Below are positions 10,201-19,091 of a stretch of DNA of 64,000 nt, one piece after another. The position numbers and the translations under genes were made by a program. The DNA lies in NCBI RefSeq assembly GCF_003610455.1, contig NZ_RAQK01000001.1, positions 434,001 to 498,000 on the forward strand. Direction: 5' to 3'. The notes below the pieces were generated by a model. That model was not told where the DNA came from. It saw nothing but the letters and a program-made list of their open reading frames with translations, and made no database searches. Position 1 is the first letter of the stretch. Each line of letters starts with the position of its first letter. The DNA is from Sulfitobacter guttiformis. Its GTDB lineage: Bacteria; Pseudomonadota; Alphaproteobacteria; Rhodobacterales; Rhodobacteraceae.

Positions 10201-13200
10201 GGCGCCCTTCGCGCAGAGCCACAACCGCATTAGCAGGCGTCGCTAACAACTCTTCGAGCAGGGCATCCGTGATGTCCTGCGCGGGAAGACCGCGTTTGGC
10301 AAAAAAGCCGCTTCGCGCCGGAGCATCCAGCAAAGCCAGATCAATTGTGGCCACCGTCATATTCGCAATTTCGTGGGGCATCACGCCCGCAGGGCCGCTG
10401 ACCATGGCCTTTTCGGGATAGGGCAATGCCTCATCAGCGACGCGTGCCGCGCCATTGGTAAACACACTCAGATGGGTCTGGGGCGCGTCCTCGCGCTCGG
10501 CCAATGTCTGGCCCAGCCACAGAAGGCTGTAAAACCCCTGTTCGATCATACGATCATAAAAACTGCTGCCCGGGCGGTGACCCATGCCTTTCGTCACCCC
10601 CCAGAAATGCGCAATGCGCGTCGGCATCTTTTCCGATGCCAGCAACGCCGCCATAAGCGCATCATATCCGTCACGCCCCTGTTCCGGAGCGAGAGTATAA
10701 CGGCCTGAGCCCAAATTCGAAAAACTGTCGCCGGCAGTGACAACCGATACCGAGGCACCAGCAGTTTCCAACCGGGCAATCACCGGATCCGCGATGCCGT
10801 CATCATCCGCGAACACCAACCATTCATCTGCCGAAGCGGCGCCAATCGCTGCACCTGCATCAGCGTCGACATCAGGATACTGTGCACGCCATGCAGGCAC
10901 AGCGCCCCAATCGGCCAGATCATCCACCCGCGCAATCACGGGCGCCGCCGCGCGTGCCACCTGTGTTGAAGGGGCGATAAAATAGGGGCTTCGCTGAAAC
11001 TGGTAGGTTGGCAGAACCACACGGTTGCGCCGCGCCTCGCCCCAGATCTGGTCCCAATCGGCCTCGACACCGCAAGCCCAAAGTCTTCCGATAATACCCA
11101 TGAAATACATGTCATCCGCGATTTCTTGATCGGGGTGTCGAAGGGTACTCATCACTTGGGCCGGTTTGAGCGCGGCGCACATCTGCGCCAGCGATGACAA
11201 CGCTTTTCCCGGACCGACCTCAAGAAACACCCGACCGTCGCGCGCGGCGAGTGTTTCGATGCAATCGGCAAAATTTACCGTATTGCGCAGCTGGTCCACC
11301 CAGTAATCCGGGTCTGTCGCCTGTGCCGATGTGATAGCGACACCGGTGCGGTTGGACATAAACGGTATCTTCGGCGCTTGCAGATGGAGACCTGCAAGAA
11401 AGGCGCGGTACTCGGCCAGAATTGGCTCCAACATCCGGCTATGGGCAGCAATGTTTATGGCTATGCGCTGGCTCTCGACACCGTCCTTTGCCAGCCGCGC
11501 CGCTAGATCCATCAGCCCGGCATCAGGGCCAGAAATCGCTGTTAGCTCCGGTCCGTTTACCGATGCGATATCAAGATCGTCACCTAAATATGGCCGCGTC
11601 GCCGCCAGCGACAAGGGCACGCTGAGCATGCCGCCAGCAGGCACAGTATCGAACAGGCGCCCACGCAGCAAAACAAGATCAATCAGGTTCTCGAAACTCA
11701 TCACACCGGCGAGGCAGGCGGCAACATTTTCTCCCATTGAATGGCCAACCATGGCCGTGGGCTTAACCCCCCAACTCATCCACAGCTGCGCCAGCGCATA
11801 TTCAACAATCGCGATCAGCGGCAACTGCACCGATGGCTTTTTGAGAATCTGCGCGGCGCGATCATTGTCGCCCTCAGGCAGCCAGAGCGCGCGAATATCA
11901 TAGTCGATCTGCGGAGCGAGATAGTCCAGCCCACGGTCCATCGTCTCGGCGAAGGCCGGCTCGGTCTCATAGAGATCACGGGCCATATTTGGGTATTGCG
12001 CGCCTCCACCGGGGAACATGAAGACCACCTCTGGCGCAATGCCAAGTCGCTCATGGGTGAATACACGGCGGGTATCATTTGCCTCCAGCAGGTCTGCCGC
12101 CGCGGCATGTGTATCTGCCACGACAACACGCCGCCGCTCGAATCCGCGCCGTCCGTTTTTCAGGGTATGGGCCACGTCCGCGAGATTCTGCTCGGGATGC
12201 GCCCGCAAATGTGCGGCTAGGGCAGCCGTATTCGCATCCAGTGCCGCTTTGGAGCGCCCTGAAATGCATAAGATATGAAACGGGAAATCGCTTTCCTCGG
12301 AGAGTGCACGCTGTGGGGCTTCGGCCAGAATGGCGTGGGCATTTGTGCCCCCCACCCCCAGCGCATTAATGGCCGCATGGCGCGGTGTGGCGCGGCGCGG
12401 CCATGGCGTGAGCACGTCATTTACCGAAAACGGGCTGCCTTCGAACCCGATCGCGGGGTTCGGCGCCTCATATCCCAGCGAGGGCGGCATCGCCCCATGG
12501 TGCAGCGCCAGCGATGCCTTGACCAGACCGGCAACGCCCGCCGCAGTATCCAGATGCCCGATGTTGGTTTTAACCGATCCGATCTTGGCAAAATCAACCT
12601 TGTCGGTCTGTATCCGGTAAGCCTCGGTCAGGGCCGCCACCTCAATCGGGTCGCCAAGATAGGTGCCGGTGCCATGACATTCAATCAGCTCTATCTGGTC
12701 AGCAGGCACGCCAGACGCAGCCAGCGCCTTTCCGATGGCATCAGCCTGACCATCGACTGATGGTGCCAGATATCCGGCCTTTGCCGCGCCATCATTGTTA
12801 ATCGCGGATCCTTTTATCACGGCCCAGATGTGATCCCCGTCGGCCTGAGCGTCTGAAAGGCGCTTGAGGGCGACACAGCCCGCGCCAGAGCCAAAAACCG
12901 TGCCCTGTGCGCGATGGTCGAATGCATGACATTCACCGTCTGGCGACAGGATTTCATTTTCCTTGAAAGTATAGCCCCGCCCCTGCGGGAGTTCGATCGT
13001 GACACCACCAGCCAGCGCCATATCTACTTCACCGGCGCGTAGCGCAGCAGCTGCATAATGAATCGCCACCAGCGATGTCGAGCAAGCCGTTTGAAGATTG
13101 ATTGACGGCCCTTTCAGGTCAAACACATGGCTCACGCGGGTCGAGAGAAAATCCTTGTCGTTGCCGGTATGGCGCAACAAAAACATGCCGACATCATCAA

Positions 13201-13639
13201 CAAGATCGGGGTTAGAGCAGATATTGAAATAGAAATAGCTGCCCATGCCACAGCCTGCATAGACACCGATGGGGCCTGCCACGTTTTCTGGCACATGGCC
13301 CGCCTGCTCCATCGCCTCCCACGCCACCTCAAGAAACTTACGGTGCTGCGGATCCAGAATCGCAGCGTCTTTGGGTGAGAAGCCAAAAAAGTCGGCATCG
13401 AATGTCTCGAACCCTTTTAGGTCAGCCGCCGCGCGCACATAGTTTTTGCGCGCAATGTTCTCTGGCGTTTCGCCAGCGGCCAGCAGTTCGTCTTCGGTGA
13501 GTTTGCGAATAGAGGAAACTCCGGTGCGCAGATTTTCCCAGAACGCAGCCACAGTATCGGCGCCGGGCACATTAACGGCCATGCCAACAATAGCGATATC
13601 CTCGCCCGCCGATCTTATATTGCGGCTCTGATCAGTCAT
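7238..13639 (-). CDS. Type I polyketide synthase, KS-AT-KR-DH-ACP-TE
   Basis: A 2,133-residue single-module PKS. KS at 12-440 has C186, H322 and H362. AT at 535-860 has GHSMG with S634; malonyl versus methylmalonyl choice is not clear. A KR half-domain at about 900-1165 precedes the KR proper, with TGGFGGIG at 1174-1181, Y1333 and N1337. DH at 1385-1660 has H1417 in an HRMVDG motif carrying one extra residue before the glycine, and D1583 in HPGLMD. ACP at 1762-1832 has S1795 in LGGHS. A type I thioesterase at 1850-2120 has GFSGG with S1940 and H2097. No enoyl reductase or methyltransferase is present. Being the only protein with a TE, it probably releases the product and accepts the starter from the NRPS encoded downstream. 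First gene of the operon, with AAGGG upstream of its ATG. Confidence 0.96.
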   Translation of the reverse strand: MTDQSRNIRSAGEDIAIVGMAVNVPGADTVAAFWENLRTGVSSIRKLTEDELLAAGETPENIARKNYVRAAADLKGFETFDADFFGFSPKDAAILDPQHRKFLEVAWEAMEQAGHVPENVAGPIGVYAGCGMGSYFYFNICSNPDLVDDVGMFLLRHTGNDKDFLSTRVSHVFDLKGPSINLQTACSTSLVAIHYAAAALRAGEVDMALAGGVTIELPQGRGYTFKENEILSPDGECHAFDHRAQGTVFGSGAGCVALKRLSDAQADGDHIWAVIKGSAINNDGAAKAGYLAPSVDGQADAIGKALAASGVPADQIELIECHGTGTYLGDPIEVAALTEAYRIQTDKVDFAKIGSVKTNIGHLDTAAGVAGLVKASLALHHGAMPPSLGYEAPNPAIGFEGSPFSVNDVLTPWPRRATPRHAAINALGVGGTNAHAILAEAPQRALSEESDFPFHILCISGRSKAALDANTAALAAHLRAHPEQNLADVAHTLKNGRRGFERRRVVVADTHAAAADLLEANDTRRVFTHERLGIAPEVVFMFPGGGAQYPNMARDLYETEPAFAETMDRGLDYLAPQIDYDIRALWLPEGDNDRAAQILKKPSVQLPLIAIVEYALAQLWMSWGVKPTAMVGHSMGENVAACLAGVMSFENLIDLVLLRGRLFDTVPAGGMLSVPLSLAATRPYLGDDLDIASVNGPELTAISGPDAGLMDLAARLAKDGVESQRIAINIAAHSRMLEPILAEYRAFLAGLHLQAPKIPFMSNRTGVAITSAQATDPDYWVDQLRNTVNFADCIETLAARDGRVFLEVGPGKALSSLAQMCAALKPAQVMSTLRHPDQEIADDMYFMGIIGRLWACGVEADWDQIWGEARRNRVVLPTYQFQRSPYFIAPSTQVARAAAPVIARVDDLADWGAVPAWRAQYPDVDADAGAAIGAASADEWLVFADDDGIADPVIARLETAGASVSVVTAGDSFSNLGSGRYTLAPEQGRDGYDALMAALLASEKMPTRIAHFWGVTKGMGHRPGSSFYDRMIEQGFYSLLWLGQTLAEREDAPQTHLSVFTNGAARVADEALPYPEKAMVSGPAGVMPHEIANMTVATIDLALLDAPARSGFFAKRGLPAQDITDALLEELLATPANAVVALREGRRFVLAFRPQRLAAVKNPPLKRGGTYLITGGFGGIGLTIAADLLSSHAAHVVLLSRHALPPRETWSRVLQTTHASDAVARRIRAVQRLEAMGGTVEVAAADVVNVVQMRKVIEGLLASGRIDGVFHAAGVLDDAPMLGKTQAQVDAVLAPKVQGLRVLDQLLPDGTVDLIVLFASTSTATRSAGQVDYVAANDYLNAFAKGRAGAQTRVIAVNWGVWADVGMAAEAVGHTPAETLPPREIDAPFLGTVEVLQGETRFATDFNAADDWVLDQHRMVDGRAVMPGTGMVEALAQAALGAGLTLPVKLSDLYFLRPLDAPEGLSRRMRISLLRDAGGFSAALRSDCVFDGRSGWQTHAEAAITAARAKTKTIDLEALSGRLGAVEDRDGAHMPTRQEAHLRFGPQWQVLRARQTGPREGLARLTLEAPLDPAQILHPGLMDMATGWAIDLAPGYDGKDLWVPMSYGEIAVYAPLCAEIYSWVRLSASGEDDARFDVTVCDAEGLVLVEVRDFSMTRLKGGFAAQAAPLRASEVVFNGDVADAARPQTDAEERLAYLVSQGITASEGPQALARALALGVPQIYVSSLPLAALITAADTPPRELPKGQSFERTDLEGFKAPEGAVQTGLAAMWESLLGVSPVGTDDSFFDLGGHSLIAVRLFASIKRAFGVEFPISVLFEAPTIADIAARITAQTGAVADVDAPDVQGHKPQFIHLVPLNGVKPAKATPLFVVAGMFGNVLNLRHLALQFGAERAVYGLQARGLIGDAAPHQTVESAAADYLAEIREVQPEGPYLLSGFSGGGITAYEMARQLKAAGEEVAVLALLDTPLPVRPSLSRFDKALIKLAELRDKGPKYLLEWVQNRIAWEKSKRQATEYQGTAAQFNNTKIEAAFLRAVAIYRTPDWDGPMILLRPVLDQRFAVSGGNWVSAAREYVFADNDWTQYAPHVRVIEVPGDHDSMVLSPNVVAMAAELREIINEALADTTPRHAAAAE

Positions 13640-13920
13640 ATGTTCTTACCCTTTAATCCGCACATGTCGGGGCGGTATCCCCTGAACTTGAATAAAATAC
13701 GAACTATCTAAGCAGGCAGGCAAAACTGCCCCGCCGCGGTCTTAGTTTTCGAAAATGTCGTTTTCATGGCGTTTTATCCAATGTCGCCGCTTAATCGCCC
13801 CACAATAGCACAGGAACCCACAGCAGAAAAATCCTCTTCAATGTCACGCAGGATACAATAGGACATCTCCGCCCGAAGTCGCGCGCGCAATCGACACGAA
13901 CGCCCGAATAAACCCGCCCC
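13640..13920. promoter_or_regulatory. Upstream region of the PKS-NRPS operon
   Basis: About 280 bp between the PKS start and the stop of the O-antigen-ligase-like gene; both genes are on the minus strand. It must hold the promoter of the biosynthetic operon unless transcription reads through from upstream. I see AT-rich stretches near 13690-13700 and a plausible ribosome binding site next to the PKS start, but no operator I can name. Confidence 0.4.
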
Positions 13921-15378
13921 CTAAAGCAATGTGCGCTGTGCGGGCGCTGACCCACCGCCCATCACGGGCGTGCTGCGCAAGGTATGACGCGGCACAGCGG
14001 CTTGGCGCGGATTGAGCCGCTCAATGTACCCCAGCACCGCCCCTGCCGTCAGCCACGTAAACGGCGTAAGCGTCGCGTTGAGCAACATATCAATCAAGGT
14101 GATCCCTAAGATAAGCGCAACAGCCCCGATGTAGGGCGATAACTCCACATCGCGATTGCGCAAGACATGTTTGCCCAGCAACAAAAGCGGCAGCGCCAGC
14201 AGCCCGAATTCCGCAATATACCCTAACCAGCCAAAGCTGCCAAAAACGATGATCCACCGACCATCGGGGATCGTCAAAATCTCGCCATCCTCGGCATCAC
14301 GCACAAGGCTCCTGCCCCACCCGCTCCAACCGAAAGCAGGTTTTTCCGCCGCCCGTTCCAACAACTGTTCCTCGTTATTGAAACGGTAACCCAATGATTG
14401 GGCGCGGTCGGGGTTGACCTCCGCCACCTTGGCCACAATCGCGTCCGTTGGGATAACACCAAGATTGCGCATCATCGGGTAGGTCACCGCGATAAGGGCA
14501 AAAACCGTGGCCAACAGAACCAGCCACCGGCGCGGCGCGAAATAGATCATCGGCACAAGTACCATACCGTATGCGATTGAAGCCGCACTCTTACACGCCA
14601 GCAAAAATAGCATCAGATACACCGTCCATAAGACAGCTTTCCACCGCTTCAGTTTCGGTGCCACACGGGCAAGGGCCGCCGCCGCCATCGCAGCCGTACA
14701 GACAAACAGCGCAAGCCAGAGGCCATGCGGCAAAAACACAATCGGACGGTATCCACCGGCCCGCATGGTCTGTTCAAAACTGTGCTGGAAAAATCCATAG
14801 ACCCAGACATTCATCTGGGGGGAAAAACGTATTTCGATCAGCGACGGGATCGAGTAGAATAGCGCGCCTACCATCAGGGCGCGCAGCAACTCAAGCAACC
14901 CGTTTTCTGAGCTAAGAAATTGCCGCGCCACTAGAAACGGCACAACTGTCAGAGCCTGCGCAATCAGAACCGATCCGATGTCACGTACCGATTGACCGGG
15001 CAGCGCATCCACCAGAAAAAGGATGGGGTCCGCACCGCGCAACACCTCGAACAGGATAGGCTCGCGGTTGGTCAATACTGTGGGGATCGCACTACATATC
15101 AGCAGCACAACCAATACTCGCGCAATCCGCCCCTCTGGCAACAGGCGGACCCTGTATGCCGTCGCAAAAACAAGGATCGCCAACACGCTTAGGCTCGGGA
15201 TCGAGACCTTGTCCATCGCGGGCACCAGCGGCAGATTGAACTCCGCCAATGGTGGCAACAGCAAGTAGCCGCCGAGGATTGACCATATCACCGCCCGCTC
15301 GACCGATTGGGTGCGAAACAGCACAAGGCAGACCGCAGGCCACATCAGAAGCATCAGATATGCAATAGGATTTGGCAT
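13921..15378 (-). CDS. O-antigen ligase/polymerase-like polytopic membrane protein
   Basis: A 485-residue inner-membrane protein with about ten hydrophobic segments and a long loop near the middle-to-late part containing many charged residues. This layout matches the O-antigen ligase / Wzy polymerase superfamily, which joins or polymerises glycan units on the periplasmic side. ATG 15378 is chosen over an ATG 18 bp upstream because AAGGAG sits just before it. The gene is divergent from the WecG/TagA-type transferase, and two more glycosyltransferases follow, so a surface polysaccharide role is likely. Ligase and polymerase cannot be told apart by sequence inspection. Confidence 0.72.
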   Translation of the reverse strand: MPNPIAYLMLLMWPAVCLVLFRTQSVERAVIWSILGGYLLLPPLAEFNLPLVPAMDKVSIPSLSVLAILVFATAYRVRLLPEGRIARVLVVLLICSAIPTVLTNREPILFEVLRGADPILFLVDALPGQSVRDIGSVLIAQALTVVPFLVARQFLSSENGLLELLRALMVGALFYSIPSLIEIRFSPQMNVWVYGFFQHSFEQTMRAGGYRPIVFLPHGLWLALFVCTAAMAAAALARVAPKLKRWKAVLWTVYLMLFLLACKSAASIAYGMVLVPMIYFAPRRWLVLLATVFALIAVTYPMMRNLGVIPTDAIVAKVAEVNPDRAQSLGYRFNNEEQLLERAAEKPAFGWSGWGRSLVRDAEDGEILTIPDGRWIIVFGSFGWLGYIAEFGLLALPLLLLGKHVLRNRDVELSPYIGAVALILGITLIDMLLNATLTPFTWLTAGAVLGYIERLNPRQAAVPRHTLRSTPVMGGGSAPAQRTLL

Positions 15379-15574
15379 CAGGCTCCTTGAACGCATTGGC
15401 GGGTGAAGTACCGATAATTACACTCTAGGCATGTCCATGTCATCAAGGTAGTTTGCGGCAGATAAAGTTCCACACAGATAAATTGCCCTCTAAAATGTTG
15501 AAACGGATGTATAAGTTGACCCCACGAAGATCCGAAACTCACACAATCGTGTCTCGTATGAGCAAAGCCATCAC

Positions 15575-16321
15575 ATGAAATACGGCAGCGGACGTTCCAT
15601 GGTAGAGGTTAATATTCCCACACGCGCTGCATTGTTTCACGCGGTCGGCGAATGCTTTTCACGGGGCACTGGATTCGCCCTTGCCACATTAAACCTTGAT
15701 CACTTGACCAAACTGCCGGTCGATACTGCATTTGCCAACGCATATAGAGCGCAAGATATGGTGGTGGCCGATGGCCGCCCGATCATCTGGCTTGCGCAAT
15801 TGGCGGGCCAGACCCTTGAGCTTATGCCGGGTTCTGATCTGGTTATCCCGCTCACGGAATTAGCAGCAGAAATGGGGATGCCCGTTGCTCTTATGGGAAG
15901 CTCTGACGCAGCCCTTGCAGGTGCACAATCTGCGCTGGAAACCCGCGTGCCGCAGGTAAATATCGTGCTGTCCCATGCGCCCGCTTACGGCTTTGATCCC
16001 ACAGGCTCCGAGGCAGCCGAAATTTGTGAAATTCTAAATGCCAGCGGGGCAAGGCTGTGTTTTATTGCTCTAGGTGCGCCCAAACAGGAGCTGTTCGCCG
16101 CCTTTGCGCGCAACCGCGCTCCCGCTGTCGGGTTTGCCTCGATCGGGGCGGGACTGGATTTTCTATCCGGCCATCAGGTGCGCGCACCCAAAATTATGCG
16201 CGTACTGGCGCTAGAATGGCTTTGGCGTGCTTTGCAAAGCCCGCGCCGCATGGTGCCGCGCTATGCCAAATGCTTCGCCATTCTGCCACGCCTAGCGCTG
16301 GATGCATGGTGCCAACGCTAA
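15575..16321 (+). CDS. WecG/TagA/CpsF family glycosyltransferase (GT26)
   Basis: A 248-residue protein of the GT26 family, which adds N-acetylmannosamine-type sugars to undecaprenyl-linked acceptors at the cytoplasmic face of the membrane. The diagnostic blocks are NLDH (about 40-43), VVADGRPIIWLA (about 63-74), the GSS block of the nucleotide-binding part and GAPKQE (about 166-171) in the C-terminal half, followed by a basic amphipathic end as in TagA. It is convergent with the GT2 gene, with 1 bp between stop codons. It is probably the committing transferase of the polysaccharide block. No strong Shine-Dalgarno is visible; a start eight codons inside is possible. Confidence 0.85.
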   Translation: MKYGSGRSMVEVNIPTRAALFHAVGECFSRGTGFALATLNLDHLTKLPVDTAFANAYRAQDMVVADGRPIIWLAQLAGQTLELMPGSDLVIPLTELAAEMGMPVALMGSSDAALAGAQSALETRVPQVNIVLSHAPAYGFDPTGSEAAEICEILNASGARLCFIALGAPKQELFAAFARNRAPAVGFASIGAGLDFLSGHQVRAPKIMRVLALEWLWRALQSPRRMVPRYAKCFAILPRLALDAWCQR

Positions 16322-16322
16322 G

Positions 16323-17264
16323 TTACTTATACTCGATCAGGCTTCTTTGCCCGCCACTCAACCTGCGCCAATAATAGCCTATCGCGCCCTGCGCCTCTGC
16401 CAGTTTTCCCAGAACGGAAAAAACAGCCCAAGCCCATCCGCCGCGCCGCGCCAGACGCATCACCTGTACCGGATACACCAGAGCGGCCAGCAACCCGTAA
16501 GGGCCAATTAAAACCGTGAGGAGTGCAATGAGGAGCGGCACCGCCATCCCCCACATCAGCGCGCGCCGCGTCTCGGCGACCCAATGCCGCTCAGGCGATG
16601 ATCCATGCAGTGCCGCTCCTTCGGCAAAGGCGTGGCCAGCCCGTTTTGTCCGCTGCCACCACTGATCAAAACGCATGATTTGCGCGTCATGCGCTGTCAT
16701 TTCAACGTCCAACCGCCAGATCCGCCAACCTTCGGCGCGCAGCCGCAAGCACAGATCAGGTTCTTCCCCCGCAATCAGCAACGCATTGTATCCACCAACA
16801 GCACGCAGCGCGCCCACCCGCATCAGGGCATCACCGCCACAAGCAAGTGCCTCACCTACGGGGGTATCCCACTCTGCATCAATCAGAGCATTATAAATGC
16901 TGGCCTGTGGGTACATCTCGCGCCGTCGCCCACAAACGACAGCAACGTCGGGTGTAGCTTCCAAAAACGCCTGTGCCTGCGCGATCCATCCACCCCGAAC
17001 AATACAATCACCATCCAGAAACTGTACCAGATCAACATCCTCTGGCAGTGCCTCCAATCCAGCGTTACGCGCCCGCGCCGCTGTAAAAGGCTGTGCCATG
17101 TCCAGCGGTACCACCTGCGCGCCCCGCGCCTGTGCCGCAGCTATCGATCCGTCAGTGGAGCCGCTGTCGACATAGATCACGGGGGTCACATCCGTCAGCG
17201 CATCAAGGCACGCGATCAGTCGTGCCCCCTCATTCCGGCCGATAACAATTGCGCCGACACTCAT
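16323..17264 (-). CDS. Glycosyltransferase family 2 with C-terminal membrane segments
   Basis: A 313-residue GT2 enzyme. It opens with GAIVIGRNEG, then VDSGSTDGS and FLDGDC as the metal-binding acidic motif, and GEEPDLCLR in the acceptor region. Two hydrophobic segments around residues 225-265 suggest membrane anchoring. The start overlaps the stop of the preceding glycosyltransferase gene (ATGA), so the two are coupled. Together with the neighbouring GT26 and ligase-like proteins it probably builds an exopolysaccharide or O-chain repeat. Donor and acceptor are unknown. Confidence 0.85.
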   Translation of the reverse strand: MSVGAIVIGRNEGARLIACLDALTDVTPVIYVDSGSTDGSIAAAQARGAQVVPLDMAQPFTAARARNAGLEALPEDVDLVQFLDGDCIVRGGWIAQAQAFLEATPDVAVVCGRRREMYPQASIYNALIDAEWDTPVGEALACGGDALMRVGALRAVGGYNALLIAGEEPDLCLRLRAEGWRIWRLDVEMTAHDAQIMRFDQWWQRTKRAGHAFAEGAALHGSSPERHWVAETRRALMWGMAVPLLIALLTVLIGPYGLLAALVYPVQVMRLARRGGWAWAVFSVLGKLAEAQGAIGYYWRRLSGGQRSLIEYK

Positions 17265-18301
17265 GTGTTGCTCTCCGCCAAAAAGGTGGAATATGACTTT
17301 GATCGTACCAAAAAACCTGCATCATAGAGCGGGTCGATCCCTGTCCAAACCTGTGCGTCGGACGAGTGAAGCGTCAGGTTTTCCTGCGCGGCGAGTACCG
17401 CAAGACGCGCCTGATCCTCGCCATGTGCTAAATCCCCGCTCGCCGCGCTGGCCGCGTCCCGCGCGGCAACATTGCCCGCGAATTTATAATGCCGGATCAC
17501 CGCATCAAAATCCGAAACTCGGACATTTTGCGACAGGTGCGGATGCGGCGCAGGCACCACGTCCGCGCCGTTAAAAATCAGTGGATGCTTCGTCAGACAG
17601 CAGGCCTCGCCAAACACTTTGCCGCGCACCCCGCCGAATTTGAATTGGAGCGCATCCGAACCCAGCGTATTGCCCGCCAAAAGTGCGCTGAATTCGATCT
17701 TGTCCGAATGGTAGTCAAAACTACTCACTGTGCTGATGTCATATTGTGCAAAAGCGGTCAGCGCCTGTGAATATGTGAGATCCTTAACTGCGGCCAAAGG
17801 CGCACGGGGAAACATCTCGAGCATTTGCGCCAACAGCGCAGTGTCGCTGCGCCCTTCCAGATAGTTGATCAATGCAGGAAGGCCGTGTTGCTCACGTCCT
17901 TCGAAATCAAACTGCTCGTCCATATCAACATAAAGACACCAGCGGTCTGTCCCGTATTTTTGCGCCGGGTATTGGCGCATCAAATCCTCGTACTGCGCCA
18001 ATGGAAGCTCGACGCGGTCGATCACACATCCCTCCTGTGCCTTGATCCGCGCGACCGTGTCATCGGTTGAGCCATTGTCGACAAAAGCAAAATACCGGAT
18101 GCCCAGCGCGCGGTAATAGTCAAAAAATGCATCCAGATAGTAACACCCGTCCCGCACCAGAACGATTGCCAGCACCTCACCGGGCGGAACCGAAAAGCCC
18201 TGACCATGCAAATGTTCAACCGCTCCCGCAAACCGGCGGCGGCGCGCAACCTCACGAAATCGGTTGCAAATACGGGTTATAAGGAAGGGGCGTTTGCTCA
18301 T
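17261..18301 (-). CDS. Glycosyltransferase family 2-like protein
   Basis: A protein of about 346 residues. The central part has LVRDGCYYLDAFFDYY, then VDNGSTDDT and LYVDMDEQF, matching the GT2_4 branch of GT-A transferases, in which the usual RNE is replaced by VRD or VRNE followed by a long aromatic helix. The C-terminal HYKF region resembles the same branch. ATG 18301 is taken as start; the frame also offers TTG two codons upstream, and neither has a clear ribosome binding site. It is coupled to the next GT2 gene. The specific reaction is not known. Confidence 0.75.
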   Translation of the reverse strand: MSKRPFLITRICNRFREVARRRRFAGAVEHLHGQGFSVPPGEVLAIVLVRDGCYYLDAFFDYYRALGIRYFAFVDNGSTDDTVARIKAQEGCVIDRVELPLAQYEDLMRQYPAQKYGTDRWCLYVDMDEQFDFEGREQHGLPALINYLEGRSDTALLAQMLEMFPRAPLAAVKDLTYSQALTAFAQYDISTVSSFDYHSDKIEFSALLAGNTLGSDALQFKFGGVRGKVFGEACCLTKHPLIFNGADVVPAPHPHLSQNVRVSDFDAVIRHYKFAGNVAARDAASAASGDLAHGEDQARLAVLAAQENLTLHSSDAQVWTGIDPLYDAGFLVRSKSYSTFLAESNT

Positions 18302-19091
18302 ATCCAAAGCATTACGCCAGGTCTGCGGGGCGGTCCACTGCCCCGCGTAAGCGAGATGCCGTTTCTGATGCAGGTATGCATTTGTGACCCGTATCGCTTT
18401 TCGTATGGGGAACCTGTGCTACCAGCGCAAAACGAAAGGAAAATCCGCAAAAACGGCGCGACCCGCAGATTTTTATGCAGGCGTATTGGCCAGTCCTACA
18501 TTACCAAACATTTTATAGTGCAAGGTCAACCGCAGCCGCACCAAATCCGATCACCCCGCGTTACAGCATAATCAAGGGGCTACTATAAAGCATCGGGCAA
18601 ATTACGCACAAAGCCCGATAGCAGCCCAACCCGCTTTACCGTCTGCGTATATTGAGCGTTTGAATATCCGCAACGCTCACTCCTGACATCTTTGCGCAGC
18701 ACCTCGACAATGCGGAGCAGTCTCATGTCGAACTTACCCGAGCGTTCATTTCAATCGAAGGAACTGCCCGTTAAAGATTGCCAAATTTGTTGTCGCCAGA
18801 ACCCACGCAGGCTGGCAGGATTACAGCCCACGTTTCTCGCCCATCGACAGAAAAAGATGCCTTGAATAGATCAAGTAAACGAAAATTGCCGGCGGAGAGA
18901 TTGTTTTGATCCGAGCCTAAATCGGTCAAAATGCGCATTAGCTGCAATCCCTAGTTAACTTGCGGTGCAGATAGAGGTCGGCGATAGCCTCGCAGGCATT
19001 CTTGGAAGACGGTCGTTGTTTAAACGATCTCAATGGGATCCGTTTGGTAGTGTCTGGTAATCGCGCTGCCATCATTGCCGCACACATCTGC
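18302..19091. other. Gene-poor interval with a small inverted repeat
   Basis: About 790 bp between a glycosyltransferase start and the end of the diguanylate cyclase. Open frames here are short and none resembles a protein I recognise. One perfect 8-bp inverted repeat, TGAGCGTT/AACGCTCA at 18653-18679 with an 11-nt loop, is the only structure I noted. It could hold the promoter of the polysaccharide genes, a small RNA, or decayed coding sequence. Confidence 0.5.

Noticed and set aside
7238..13639. Trans-AT or polyunsaturated-fatty-acid synthase type PKS because KR precedes DH.
   Set aside because: A complete AT domain with GHSMG is present in cis, and there is a single ACP rather than the tandem ACPs of PUFA synthases.
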